64,000 nucleotides of DNA from an uncultured Rikenellaceae bacterium (GCA_947040435.1 CAMRBL010000002.1:1-64000), one strand, 5' to 3'; shown: positions 41,493 through 51,236, counted from the first letter of the stretch. Notes: generated by a model not told the origin, from the letters alone. Program-made: numbers and translations.

Positions 41493-42392
41493 ATGATGAA
41501 AGTGATTTATATACTCATCTTCTCTTTGATAACTCTTGGTAGTTATGCACAAGGATTGAAAGATGTTAGGATTAATGAGGTGCTTGTAAAGAACCTCACA
41601 AATTATGAGGACGATTATGGTGATCGTAGCTCATGGTTTGAGATATACAATACTGGTCACGCAAGAATTAAGCTTGGAGGTTGTAACCTAAAAGCTACAA
41701 TGATTGATGGAACAGTTGTTAACTACCAGATCCCAATCAGTGATAAACACGCAGATATTGCGCCTTTGAGCTATAGAATATTCTATTGTACAGGGTCTGA
41801 TTATAAGGGAACTTACTACACAAACTTTACACTAGATAACATAAAGAGCATTGCTCTTTATGATGCTAGTGGAAAGGGTGAGGCTATTGATAAAGTAGAT
41901 ATTGTTATTGGCGATCAAGTTAACGATGTATCGGTTGGAAACAAGAAGGTTGATAATACAGTTATATTTACTACATTAACTGAGGTTACTCCTGGAGCAA
42001 CCAATGAGACTGGATACGTTAAGCCTAAATCGGTTAAGTTTTTAGAGCATGATCCAACAGGAGGAGCTATGGCTTTTACTGCAATTGTGGTTGTATTTAC
42101 TGTATTGTGTTTGCTATTCTTAATCTTCAAGCTTATTGGTGTCTATATGGTTAGAGTTGCTAAAAGAAAAGATACTAATAGTAAGAGAGTTAAAGATAGT
42201 GCTAATACAGTAGGAAACTCTACAAGTTCATATAGTGGCGAAGAGGTTGCTGCAATTGCTATGGCATTAGCTCTATACAAAGAGGATCTACACGATAAAG
42301 AGTCTACAATTCTTACAATTAACAGAGTTGCAAGAGCATATTCGCCGTGGAGTTCTAAAATTTATGGTCTAAGACAAACCCCAAGAAAATAA
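41493..42392 (+). CDS. OadG-type gamma subunit with N-terminal lamin-tail-like domain
   Basis: Signal peptide, VRINEVLVKNLTNYEDDYGDRSSWFEIYNTG (LTD-like), then TM helix AFTAIVVVFTVLCLLFLIFKLIGVYM; sits between mmdA and biotin carrier. Confidence 0.8.
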   Translation: MMKVIYILIFSLITLGSYAQGLKDVRINEVLVKNLTNYEDDYGDRSSWFEIYNTGHARIKLGGCNLKATMIDGTVVNYQIPISDKHADIAPLSYRIFYCTGSDYKGTYYTNFTLDNIKSIALYDASGKGEAIDKVDIVIGDQVNDVSVGNKKVDNTVIFTTLTEVTPGATNETGYVKPKSVKFLEHDPTGGAMAFTAIVVVFTVLCLLFLIFKLIGVYMVRVAKRKDTNSKRVKDSANTVGNSTSSYSGEEVAAIAMALALYKEDLHDKESTILTINRVARAYSPWSSKIYGLRQTPRK

Positions 42393-42457
42393 AGAGATAA
42401 ATTATTTATTGTATAGTGTGTTTTACAGCGCAATAGATATTAATATTACTTATCAAT

Positions 42458-42910
42458 ATGAAGGAATATAATTTTAAAATAAACGGCAATGACTACTCTG
42501 TCTCTATAACTAAAGTAGAAGAGTCTTGTGCTGAAGTTACCGTAAATGGTGCTTTGTATAACGTTGAACTTGAGAAGGACAACATAACACCAAAAATTTC
42601 TCCAGTAGCGCAAGTTGCTCCTGATCCACAAATAGTAGCGGCAGCGGCAGCAACGCCAAGACCTCAAGTGGCAAGACCTAATGTTGCATCTAGTGCAGCT
42701 AGCGGAATTAAGAGTCCACTTCCAGGAGCTATTTTATCTATCAGTGTATCTGTTGGAGACAGCGTTAAGGTTGGACAAAGACTTCTTGTTCTTGAAGCAA
42801 TGAAGATGGAGAACAATATTGACTCTGATAGAGAAGGTGTTGTTAAATCTATAAACATCGGTCAGGGCGATCTAGTGCTTGAAGGTGATTTATTACTAAC
42901 AATTGAATAA
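42458..42910 (+). CDS. mmdC: Biotin carboxyl carrier subunit
   Basis: C-terminal VLEAMKMENNI biotinylation motif; Ala/Pro-rich linker. Confidence 0.94.
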   Translation: MKEYNFKINGNDYSVSITKVEESCAEVTVNGALYNVELEKDNITPKISPVAQVAPDPQIVAAAAATPRPQVARPNVASSAASGIKSPLPGAILSISVSVGDSVKVGQRLLVLEAMKMENNIDSDREGVVKSINIGQGDLVLEGDLLLTIE

Positions 42911-42912
42911 TT

Positions 42913-44085
42913 ATGTTAGAACTGGTAGCAAATAGCTCTTTTTTATCATTTATTGGTGAAAATTTGCAACAATTTTATCAATTCACAGGCTTTGCAAACA
43001 TAACATGGGGACATATTATTATGATTTGCATAGGACTGGGGTTCTTATTCTTGGCAATCAAGTATAAGTTTGAGCCTATGCTCCTTGTGCCTATTGGATT
43101 CGGTATAATTTTAGGTAATATACCATTTTATCCAGGTATGGATGTTGGTATATACGAAGAGGGTTCAGTTTTAAACTTACTCTATTTTGGAGTTGTTAAA
43201 GGGCTATATCCCCCACTTATTTTCTTGGGGATTGGTGCACTGACGGACTTTTCATCTCTTATATCTAATCCGAAACTAATGCTTGTTGGAGCGGCAGCGC
43301 AGATTGGTATATTTATAGCTTATTCGGCAGCTCTTGCATTTGGTTATACAGGTGCTGAGGCTGGTGCAATTGGTATTATTGGAGGTGCGGATGGTCCTAC
43401 GGCTATCTTTATCACATCTAAACTTGCTCCTGATTTCTTAGGTGCAGTAGCAGTGTCTGCTTACTCATATATGGCGATGGTTCCGATTATTCAGCCTATT
43501 GTGATGAAGTTGTTCACAACTAAGAAGGAGAGATTGATTAAAATGAAACCAGCACGTCCTATTTCACAAACGGAAAAGATATTATTCCCGATTGTTGGTG
43601 TGTTATTAACAACATTCATTGTTCCTTCGGCGATTCCTTTATTGGGTATGTTATTCCTTGGAAATCTATTGAAGGAGTGTGGTGTAACTAAGCGTCTAGC
43701 AATTACGGCTGGTGGACCGCTTATTGATATTGTTACTATCCTTATTGGTATTACTGTTGGTGCTTCAACACAAGCAACTACATTCCTAACGCCAAAGTCG
43801 GTAGGTATATTTGTATTGGGTGCTTGTTCATTCTTTGTTGCTACAATGGGTGGAGTCCTTTTCGTTAAGTTTATGAACTTATTCCTTTCTGAGGAGAATA
43901 AGATCAATCCACTTATCGGAAATGCTGGAGTATCTGCTGTCCCTGCTGCGGCTAGGGTTTCTCATGATATGGGTCTTAAGTATGATAAGTCAAATTATCT
44001 TCTTATGCACGCAATGGGACCTAATGTTGCGGGAGTAATTGGTAGTGCTGTTGCTGCGGGTATTCTTTTAGGATTCCTTGCATAG
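42913..44085 (+). CDS. oadB: Na+-translocating decarboxylase beta subunit
   Basis: Polytopic; FLGIGALTDFSSLISNPKLMLVGAAAQIGIF, GGADGPTAIF. Confidence 0.96.
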   Translation: MLELVANSSFLSFIGENLQQFYQFTGFANITWGHIIMICIGLGFLFLAIKYKFEPMLLVPIGFGIILGNIPFYPGMDVGIYEEGSVLNLLYFGVVKGLYPPLIFLGIGALTDFSSLISNPKLMLVGAAAQIGIFIAYSAALAFGYTGAEAGAIGIIGGADGPTAIFITSKLAPDFLGAVAVSAYSYMAMVPIIQPIVMKLFTTKKERLIKMKPARPISQTEKILFPIVGVLLTTFIVPSAIPLLGMLFLGNLLKECGVTKRLAITAGGPLIDIVTILIGITVGASTQATTFLTPKSVGIFVLGACSFFVATMGGVLFVKFMNLFLSEENKINPLIGNAGVSAVPAAARVSHDMGLKYDKSNYLLMHAMGPNVAGVIGSAVAAGILLGFLA

Positions 44086-44116
44086 ACCACTGTAAGTAAT
44101 TACATCTTATATATAT

Positions 44117-44150
44117 AACAAGCCCTTTAGCTAATGCTAGAGGGCTTGTT
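44117..44150 (+). terminator. Terminator after the methylmalonyl-CoA decarboxylase operon
   Basis: AACAAGCCCTTTAGC-TAAT-GCTAGAGGGCTTGTT then TTGTTTG; one mismatch. Confidence 0.85.
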
Positions 44151-44233
44151 TTGTTTGTAGTAGTAGTGTTGTGTGCTTTTGTATTATGCGTCATTATACG
44201 TACTCCTAATGAACTATACGTAATGATAGATTC

Positions 44234-44310
44234 AGAAAACGAAGTTTTCAAGGAAGTTTAATTAAACTTTTTAAAGTTTATCGGCGAAGGCAGTTCATAG
44301 TCTAGTTTGA
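44234..44310. repeat. Left half-element of the dispersed repeat family
   Basis: GAAAACGAAGTTTTCAA...TCGGCGAAGGCAGTTCATAGTCTAGTTTGAC; collinear with the left half of 32843-32920 reverse-complemented. Confidence 0.75.
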
Positions 44311-44590
44311 CAAACATCAAACACTGCGTAGTTTTACAATTTGGAACGGGTTCATCATGAGTTACGAAAAGTTCAGCACCAAGAGCTTTCGGATATCTTC
44401 TCACAGAAGATATCAAAACACACTCCTTATCCAAGGCAGATAGACATAGACCAGTATTACCCTGCAACCTGTAACCTGCAAAGCCATAGGTAAATCAGGT
44501 ATGACAGTCCTAAAACAGTGGAATCGTAATACATCTGATATGTTTGCTTAAAAAAAGGTACAATATTTTGAACCAAAATAGTTAAGAGAG

Positions 44591-44643
44591 TTACCTGCGA
44601 TCAAGCGGTGTCGCCTGCGGAGGGTAGTTCTATCAACTACCCT
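44591..44643. repeat. TGCGATCA module plus hairpin AGGGTAGTT-CTATC-AACTACCCT
   Basis: Shares TGCGATCA with 31743 and 34091 elements and AGTTCTATCAA with 14985. Confidence 0.5.
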
Positions 44644-44656
44644 ACAAGCGAAAAAA

Positions 44657-44851
44657 TTACTCTACTAAGAATACACTTTCGACAGGCTTCTTAAATACCC
44701 GAGCTATTTTAATAGCAAGAATTGCTGAGGGGGTATATTTCCCCGATTCAATAGCATTTATTGTCTGCCTACTTACCTTAACCATATCTGCTAATTGTTG
44801 CTGTGTTATATTTAACATAGCACGTTCTACTTTAATTATATTATTCATCAC
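44657..44851 (-). CDS. XRE-family HTH regulator, 64 aa
   Basis: IKVERAMLNITQQQLADMVKVSRQTINAIESGKYTPSAILAIKIARVFKKPVESVF. Confidence 0.93.
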   Translation of the reverse strand: MMNNIIKVERAMLNITQQQLADMVKVSRQTINAIESGKYTPSAILAIKIARVFKKPVESVFLVE

Positions 44852-45296
44852 AACTATTTCTAAGTTTAGCTAATCGTATATTAAAGATTAGAACAAATGT
44901 GATGAGCAGAAAAAACATATTAAGGAGTGTAAATAGAAGAAAGGAGATACCGTACAGAAATAATGTACCTAAAATCAATACAATACAACTTATCATAAGA
45001 GATTGTACTAACGATTGTAATCTAATCTTTTCAATGTATTCATCTTCATCTTTTTCTCGTGAAAAAGATATAAGAGATAGAGATGACACTAATCCAATAA
45101 TACCAATTTCAAATAAAATTCCTGTCTCTATAAATTTGAACCAACCATCGTCTGATACTACAGCAAAAACTTTCATTACAATATCACCATCATAAGACGA
45201 GTCTGACAAAACGAATAAAAAAATTGCCATAAAAGGCAAAAGCATACACCAACCTATAATTTTACAGCAAGGTGGTAATAAATAGTTAGTTTTCAT
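44841..45296 (-). CDS. Four-TM-type small membrane protein, translationally overlapped with XRE regulator
   Basis: Hydrophobic segments; 11-bp overlap with downstream XRE gene, a typical Bacteroidota/Firmicutes pairing. Confidence 0.75.
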   Translation of the reverse strand: MKTNYLLPPCCKIIGWCMLLPFMAIFLFVLSDSSYDGDIVMKVFAVVSDDGWFKFIETGILFEIGIIGLVSSLSLISFSREKDEDEYIEKIRLQSLVQSLMISCIVLILGTLFLYGISFLLFTLLNMFFLLITFVLIFNIRLAKLRNSCDE

Positions 45297-45327
45297 AATT
45301 TAAGATTTTAATTTATGTTACTTATCT

Positions 45328-45372
45328 CAAAGGTAAAGTATATTTTACATTATATCAAGTATACTTTACATT
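45328..45372 (-). promoter_or_regulatory. XRE cassette promoter with TACCTTTG -7 box and two direct repeats GTATAYTTTACATT
   Basis: -7 at 45328-45335 (minus); repeats at 45338-45351 and 45359-45372, 21-bp period. Confidence 0.6.
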
Positions 45373-45410
45373 TTAATCTATTTTCTTTCATATAGGCTAA
45401 AAAAAGACGA

Positions 45411-45480
45411 GCCTTCGAATTGCCTTTAGAGATAAATCTAGAAAAAAATTGATTAATCTATTTTGAAAACTTCTTTTTAT
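45411..45480. repeat. Degenerate right half-element of the dispersed repeat family
   Basis: GAATTGCCTTTAGAGATAAAT...TTTTGAAAACTTCTTTTTAT aligns with GAACTGCCTTCGGCGAAAAAC...ATTGAAAACTTCGTTTTC at 32921-32982. Confidence 0.6.
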
Positions 45481-45527
45481 GAGGTGTATTATTTATCTTA
45501 GAATAGATTGTATCTGTTAACATAAAA

Positions 45528-45568
45528 AAAGAGAAGCCTTCTTGCTCAATGCAAGAAGGCTTCTCTTT
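45528..45568 (-). terminator. Terminator of the TPR lipoprotein gene
   Basis: AAAGAGAAGCCTTCTTGC-TCAAT-GCAAGAAGGCTTCTCTTT, 18-bp perfect stem with T-tract on minus. Confidence 0.9.
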
Positions 45569-45591
45569 ATAAAAATATGTTATATCGGATA

Positions 45592-47289
45592 TTACAGAGC
45601 AAGAAACTCTTCAGTTCCGAATAATTTTGCGAAATCAACATTCTTCGCAGCCATAGCTTTGAATTTGTTGTCTTTAGCGATAGCAACTTTAAGGTTTGCA
45701 ACTGCATTCTTAGAGTCACCCTCTTTCATACAGATAACAGCTTTAAGGTAATCAACGTTAGCACACTTAGAAGCTGCTGGACATTGACCCGCTTTTGCTA
45801 GAGCTGCTTTAGCAGCAGAAAGATTACCGTTGCAAACTTGAGCAACAGCAAGGTTATAAGGAGTTATAGGACCTTTAACAGCCTCAGTATAGTTACCTTC
45901 TTTAAGAGCAAGAAGAGCTTTTCCTGGAGTGTTAAGAGATGCTAGGTAACCATTAGCTGCTACCATGTCGTTTTGCGCTAGAGCAATAACACCAAGGTTG
46001 TTTGTAATCTCAGTACAAGAGTTAATAGAAGCCGCTTTTTCAATTGCTTTCTTAGCGTCAGCAATTTTGTCTTGCTTAGCCAATACAACACCTAAGTTGT
46101 TATAAGCACGGTTGTCATTAAACTTAGTTGCAGCAGTTTGGTAAGCCTTAGCTTTGATATCCAAGTCGCTAACTAGTGTAGCAGCAAATAGAAGCTCCTC
46201 TAGTTTAAGACAATCAAGGTTGCTAACAAGTGCATCCTTAAGCTCTTGGTCAGTGTATCCAGTTACGTCAGCAGAAGCTACAAGTTGAGTTCTACGAAGT
46301 TGTGGAAGGATCTCTTTCTTCAATACGTCAAATACTTGAGCCATATTTTGGATTTGTTGATCTCTCTCAGCAGGAGAACTGTACATTGCAAGAACTTGAA
46401 GAATTACATCTTTATCTTCAATATCAGAAGCAGCAACAAGTTTTTTGAAACCTTCCCAATCTTCACCATAAGCAGCCATGTCATAAGTTAAATCATTAAC
46501 TTCTTTAAGTTGCTTACGAGCAGCTTTCTCACCAGCTTCACTACGTTGCTTAGCAAGTTTGTCATTGAATTTAACAGGTCCATCAGGAGATGCATAACCT
46601 TTAGCATATATACCACCTAAAGCTACTCTATCTTTGTCTGAGTTCTCAGTTACGAAATCTTCGAACATTTTAACTTGCTCTGAAGTAAGTTGAGCCGATC
46701 TAACTCTTGAACTGTTAATCAAATACATGATGTCAGCCTCTTTAGAGATAGTTGTAACTCTTTTGAAGTTATCAGCCATGTATACAAGACCATCAGTTAG
46801 TTTAGCAAGGTTCTGAACAGCGCTAATACCTGAAGCAACAGGGATAGCAGCCATTGGTTGGAATTCAACCTCTTTCTTACCTTTAGCACACTTAGACTCT
46901 ACGCGTAGCTCCAAAGTAGAAAGATCTGCTCTTGAATCGTAAGGGAAAGTAACAGTTTGAGTGTAAGTACCACCCTTTTTGTATGCGATAACAGTGTAGT
47001 TATCTTTTACTTTTTCTCCTTGAAGGAACTTAGGAGTACCTGCAATCTCACCACCTTCAAAAACTAAAACTGGTGTTACTTTAATTACAGCTTTTTTGTC
47101 AAAGTACTTAGCAGGGAACGTAACTGAGATATCAGCAGTTACAGTTGATCCTTTAAGTGTTAGTACTTCTGGAGTAGAGCTAATCTCTACTTCGTCGATG
47201 TTCTTTAGCATTTTTTTGTAACAGTTACAGCTAGAAAGTAAAACTACCATCGCTGTAAGCATCATTGCAATACTTGTGAATCTTTTCAT
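45592..47289 (-). CDS. TPR-containing lipoprotein with OmpA-like central segment
   Basis: Lipobox VVLLSSCNCYKK; YAKGYASPDGPVKFNDKLAKQRSEAGEKAARKQL; C-terminal TPR-like repeats. Confidence 0.75.
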   Translation of the reverse strand: MKRFTSIAMMLTAMVVLLSSCNCYKKMLKNIDEVEISSTPEVLTLKGSTVTADISVTFPAKYFDKKAVIKVTPVLVFEGGEIAGTPKFLQGEKVKDNYTVIAYKKGGTYTQTVTFPYDSRADLSTLELRVESKCAKGKKEVEFQPMAAIPVASGISAVQNLAKLTDGLVYMADNFKRVTTISKEADIMYLINSSRVRSAQLTSEQVKMFEDFVTENSDKDRVALGGIYAKGYASPDGPVKFNDKLAKQRSEAGEKAARKQLKEVNDLTYDMAAYGEDWEGFKKLVAASDIEDKDVILQVLAMYSSPAERDQQIQNMAQVFDVLKKEILPQLRRTQLVASADVTGYTDQELKDALVSNLDCLKLEELLFAATLVSDLDIKAKAYQTAATKFNDNRAYNNLGVVLAKQDKIADAKKAIEKAASINSCTEITNNLGVIALAQNDMVAANGYLASLNTPGKALLALKEGNYTEAVKGPITPYNLAVAQVCNGNLSAAKAALAKAGQCPAASKCANVDYLKAVICMKEGDSKNAVANLKVAIAKDNKFKAMAAKNVDFAKLFGTEEFLAL

Positions 47290-47459
47290 AATGCGCAAAT
47301 TAAGGTTAATTATTATTTAATTGTTTTGACTATTTTGTTCTTTTTAAAATAACAAATCTATTAAGGCAAATTTAATAAAGTATATTATCTATGCTTGTTT
47401 ACCTGTTTAATAAACATTTGACTCACATTAATAATATACCATTATCAATATTTATGCCA

Positions 47460-49586
47460 CTATTTTTTCTCAATAAGAACTTTTCTTGAAAGTTTTAGTT
47501 TATTTGTTTTCGGATCAACACCGATCAATTTAACCTCAATTACATCACCCTCTTTCAATCCTGTTTGTTCCATTGTTTCAAAACGTTGGTGATCTACCTC
47601 TGAGATGTGTAGTAAAGCGTCTTTTCCTGGAAGAATCTCAATAAAAGCACCAAATGCTACTACTGATTTAATTTTTCCTTTGTAGATCTCTCCAACCTCA
47701 GGGACAGTAACGATACCTCTAATTCTCATTTGAGCTGCTTCTAGAGCCTCTCTATCTTGACAGAAGATATCAACTACACCTTTATTATCAACTTCACTTA
47801 TCGTGATTGTAGCACCAGTAGTTTTTTGAATCTCTTGAATAACTTTTCCACCAGGTCCGATAACTGCACCAATAAACTCAACTGGTATAACAATTTGAAC
47901 GATACGAGGAACAAATGATTTCATCTCAACTCTTGGCTCACTGATTGTCTCACAAATCTTATCTAGTATGTGTAGACGACCTTGTTTCGCCTGCTCTAAA
48001 GCACTTGAAAGAACTTCGTATGATAAACCGTCAACTTTGATGTCCATTTGAGCAGCAGTAATACCATCTCTAGTACCTGTTACTTTAAAGTCCATATCAC
48101 CCAAGTGATCTTCATCTCCTAGTATGTCTGACAATACAGCAAATTTTCCAGTTGTAGTATCTGAGATAAGACCCATTGCGATACCTGATACTGGTTTTTT
48201 CAACTTAATACCTGAGTCAAGAAGAGCAAGTGTTCCTGCGCAAACTGTCGCCATAGAAGATGAACCATTAGATTCTAAGATGTCAGAAACTACACGTATT
48301 GCATATGGATTCTCTGATCCTACTGGAACCATTGGTTTCAATGCTCTCCAAGCCAAGTTACCATGACCAATCTCTCTACGAGAAAGACCTCTAGAAGCTC
48401 TTGCATCACCTGTTGAGAATGGAGGGAAGTTGTAGTGAAGAACAAATTGCTCTGATCCTTTAACTAAAACCTCATCTTTTTGCTTCTCATCAAGTTTTGT
48501 ACCTAATGTTACAGTTGTTAATGATTGAGTCTCACCACGTGTAAAGATTGCTGAGCCGTGAGCTGCAGGTAGGTAGTTGATTTCACTCCAGATAGGTCTG
48601 ATTTCAGTTGTTTTTCTTCCGTCAAGACGAACACCTTCATTAAGAACCATGTTACGCATAGCCATCTTAAGAACATCATCATGGAAATACTTCTTAATCA
48701 AAGAACCCTTCTCTACTAACTCTTCTGCAGAGTATGTTGCAGCAAATTCAGTCTCTAGATCGTGGAACTTGTCAGTACGCTCATGTTTAGATGAACCTGC
48801 TCTAGCTATTTCGTATGCTTTGTCATAAGTTCCTGCGATAACTTCTTTACGTAGCTCCTCGTCATTTACTTCGTGACAGTATGTTCTTTTTACATCTTTA
48901 CCTAACTCTTTGCAAAGTTCAATTTGAACTGCACAGTGTCTTTTGATCTCTTCGTGAGCAAACTTGATAGCCTCAAGCATATCAGCTTCACTAGCTTCAA
49001 GCATTTCGCCTTCCACCATTAAGATGTTGTCAATTGTAGCACCAACCATAATATCAAGATCAGCATCTGCCATCTGAGAGAATGTTGGGTTGATTACTAA
49101 CTCGCCATTAACACGAGCAACTCTAACTTCAGAGATTGGTCCGTTAAAAGGAATATCAGAAACAGCTAGTGCTGCAGATGCTGCAAGTCCCGCTAGTGCG
49201 TCAGCTTGAATATCTTTATCTGCAGAAATAAGTTGAACTGTAACAAATACGTCTGCGTGATAGTCTGCAGGGAAAAGAGGTCTTAGAGCTCTATCGATAA
49301 GACGTGAAACTAAGATTTCACTATCATTAGGACGAGCTTCTCTCTTCATGAATCCTCCAGGGAAACGTCCACAAGAGGCATATTTCTCTTTGTATTCAAC
49401 TTGAAGTGGCATGAAATCTACATCAGCTTTAGCTGTTGTCGCAGCAACGACAGTTGCTAATAACATTGTGTCTCCTTGTTTTACAACAACGGCACCGTCA
49501 GCTTGCTTTGCTAGTTTTCCTGTTTCAATCATAATCTCGCGGCCATCGCTAAGAGTTATGAATTTTTGAGTTGCGTTATACATCAT
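47460..49586 (-). CDS. pnp: Polynucleotide phosphorylase
   Basis: RNase PH, KH ([22 protein letters not shown]) and S1 domains. Confidence 0.97.
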   Translation of the reverse strand: MMYNATQKFITLSDGREIMIETGKLAKQADGAVVVKQGDTMLLATVVAATTAKADVDFMPLQVEYKEKYASCGRFPGGFMKREARPNDSEILVSRLIDRALRPLFPADYHADVFVTVQLISADKDIQADALAGLAASAALAVSDIPFNGPISEVRVARVNGELVINPTFSQMADADLDIMVGATIDNILMVEGEMLEASEADMLEAIKFAHEEIKRHCAVQIELCKELGKDVKRTYCHEVNDEELRKEVIAGTYDKAYEIARAGSSKHERTDKFHDLETEFAATYSAEELVEKGSLIKKYFHDDVLKMAMRNMVLNEGVRLDGRKTTEIRPIWSEINYLPAAHGSAIFTRGETQSLTTVTLGTKLDEKQKDEVLVKGSEQFVLHYNFPPFSTGDARASRGLSRREIGHGNLAWRALKPMVPVGSENPYAIRVVSDILESNGSSSMATVCAGTLALLDSGIKLKKPVSGIAMGLISDTTTGKFAVLSDILGDEDHLGDMDFKVTGTRDGITAAQMDIKVDGLSYEVLSSALEQAKQGRLHILDKICETISEPRVEMKSFVPRIVQIVIPVEFIGAVIGPGGKVIQEIQKTTGATITISEVDNKGVVDIFCQDREALEAAQMRIRGIVTVPEVGEIYKGKIKSVVAFGAFIEILPGKDALLHISEVDHQRFETMEQTGLKEGDVIEVKLIGVDPKTNKLKLSRKVLIEKK

Positions 49587-49615
49587 AGATATTTAATAAA
49601 TGTCCGATTATTAAT

Positions 49616-49650
49616 CAAATAAAGGCAATTTTAATAATTGCCTTTATTTG
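49616..49650 (-). terminator. Terminator of rpsO upstream of pnp
   Basis: CAAATAAAGGCAATT-TTAAT-AATTGCCTTTATTTG, 15-bp perfect stem. Confidence 0.8.
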
Positions 49651-49682
49651 TTTTCACTCCTTAAAGAATAAGAAGTAATTTA

Positions 49683-49955
49683 CTATTTTCTCAAGTTAAG
49701 AGCCTTGATGATCGCTCTGTAACGCTCAATATCTACTTTCTTAAGATATTCCAATAGACGACGACGCTTACCTACTAGTCTAAGTAGTGAACGTTGAGTT
49801 CCAAAGTCATGTTTGTTTGACTTTAGATGTCCTGTAAGGTGGCTAATACGGTAAGTAAAAAGCGCAACTTGGCTCTCTGCTGATCCTGTGTCTGTGTTAG
49901 ATGTTCCGTACGTGCCGAAAAGTTCTTGTTTTTTCTCTGCTGATAAATAGCTCAT
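49683..49955 (-). CDS. rpsO: 30S ribosomal protein S15
   Basis: TGSAESQVALFTYRISHLTGHLKSNKHDFGTQRSLLRLVGKRRRLLEYLKK. Confidence 0.98.
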   Translation of the reverse strand: MSYLSAEKKQELFGTYGTSNTDTGSAESQVALFTYRISHLTGHLKSNKHDFGTQRSLLRLVGKRRRLLEYLKKVDIERYRAIIKALNLRK

Positions 49956-49977
49956 TGTTATGATTTTAATTATTCCA

Positions 49978-50014
49978 CTTTACGATAAATTCGCCTTACC
50001 GAATATTACCAAAG
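49978..50014 (-). ncRNA. Candidate rpsO leader hairpin (S15 autoregulation?)
   Basis: CUUUGGUAAUAUUCGGUAAGGCGAAUUUAUCGUAAAG folds to about 14 bp with adjacent G-C and G-U pairs; lies at the predicted 5' end of the mRNA. Confidence 0.4.
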
Positions 50015-50021
50015 CGTGCCG

Positions 50022-50029
50022 CAAAGTTA
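50022..50029 (-). promoter_or_regulatory. rpsO -7 box TAACTTTG
   Basis: TTG-N20-TAACTTTG on the minus strand. Confidence 0.6.
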
Positions 50030-50231
50030 TATTAATTTTATTTACCAACCAACTAAATAATATGTTTTTTAACTGATATAGTATCAGATATATAACTCAT
50101 TTGTAGACCCTGCTTTAAATATTTCTATAAAAACTAAATTTACAACGACCTATACTATACTCTTAATTCGATATAACTTGTTATGAAACCCCATTTATTT
50201 AATTAACTTTGCGTGAATTAACAAAATATAA

Positions 50232-51236
50232 ATGATGAAATTTACAACTTTTACAACACTGTGTTTTATATTATTTGCTCTCTATTCTTGTGAAGAAAGT
50301 AGGGCTAAATATAGTGCAATAGATGGTTTTGCGCAGGGTTCAACATATCATATTGTTGTTGAATATGATGATGTCGAGAGGCTACAAAATGGCATTGACT
50401 CTGTATTTGATGCCATTGATAACTCGCTTTCTTTATATAATAGAAACTCTCTTTTATATAGGGTGAATAGTGGTGAAACGGACTCGATTGATAGACATAT
50501 TGAGCAGTGTATTGCGGTTTCGGAGCAGATTAGTCGTGAGAGTGATGGAGCATACGATATAACTATTAAGCCCGTAACGGCAGCGTGGGGATTTGTTGGA
50601 GAGGGGAAAGTTGAGACTCCAAATATCGATTCGTTAATGCAGTACGTTGATTATAGAGGTATAAGAGTAGAGGATGGAGTATTGATAAAGAGAGACCCTA
50701 ATATTCAAATAGACCTTAATGCAACGGCACAAGGTTATACGGTAGATGTAATGGGAGAGATGCTCTCTCAGCTAGGGATAGAGAACTATCTTGTAGAGAT
50801 TGGAGGGGAGATCATTTGTAAAGGGGTAAATTCGAAGGGTACTGAGTGGGTTATTGGAATTGACAAGCCTATCGAAGGGAACTTTATTCCGGGACAAACT
50901 TTGCAATCTACAATTGAGATGACTGGTAGAGCCTTGGCAACATCGGGAAATTACAGAAAATTCCATATAGGTGAGAATGGGCAGAAAATTGTCCATACGA
51001 TAGATGCGAAGACGGGATATAGTAAGATAAGTAATCTTCTTTCAGTTACTGTAATTGCAGATAATGCGCTACTTGCGGATGGATATAGTACAATGATGAT
51101 GATATTGGGTGTCGATGCATCAAAGGTTTTTCTTGAGGATCGCTCAGATTTAGAGGCTTTTTTTGTGTATAGTGACAATACTGACACGCTAAGGACATAT
51201 CATTCACCATCACTGAAAATTAACGAGACAAAATAG
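50232..51236 (+). CDS. apbE: FAD:protein FMN transferase (ApbE), lipoprotein
   Basis: LYSCEES lipobox, LNATAQGYTVDVMGEML, VEIGGEI, HTIDAKTGYS. Confidence 0.93.
   Translation: MMKFTTFTTLCFILFALYSCEESRAKYSAIDGFAQGSTYHIVVEYDDVERLQNGIDSVFDAIDNSLSLYNRNSLLYRVNSGETDSIDRHIEQCIAVSEQISRESDGAYDITIKPVTAAWGFVGEGKVETPNIDSLMQYVDYRGIRVEDGVLIKRDPNIQIDLNATAQGYTVDVMGEMLSQLGIENYLVEIGGEIICKGVNSKGTEWVIGIDKPIEGNFIPGQTLQSTIEMTGRALATSGNYRKFHIGENGQKIVHTIDAKTGYSKISNLLSVTVIADNALLADGYSTMMMILGVDASKVFLEDRSDLEAFFVYSDNTDTLRTYHSPSLKINETK

Noticed and set aside
44657-45296. XRE plus membrane protein as a toxin-antitoxin system
   Set aside because: HTH is a typical small XRE and the partner looks like a polytopic membrane protein of the common XRE-linked type; no toxin motif seen.
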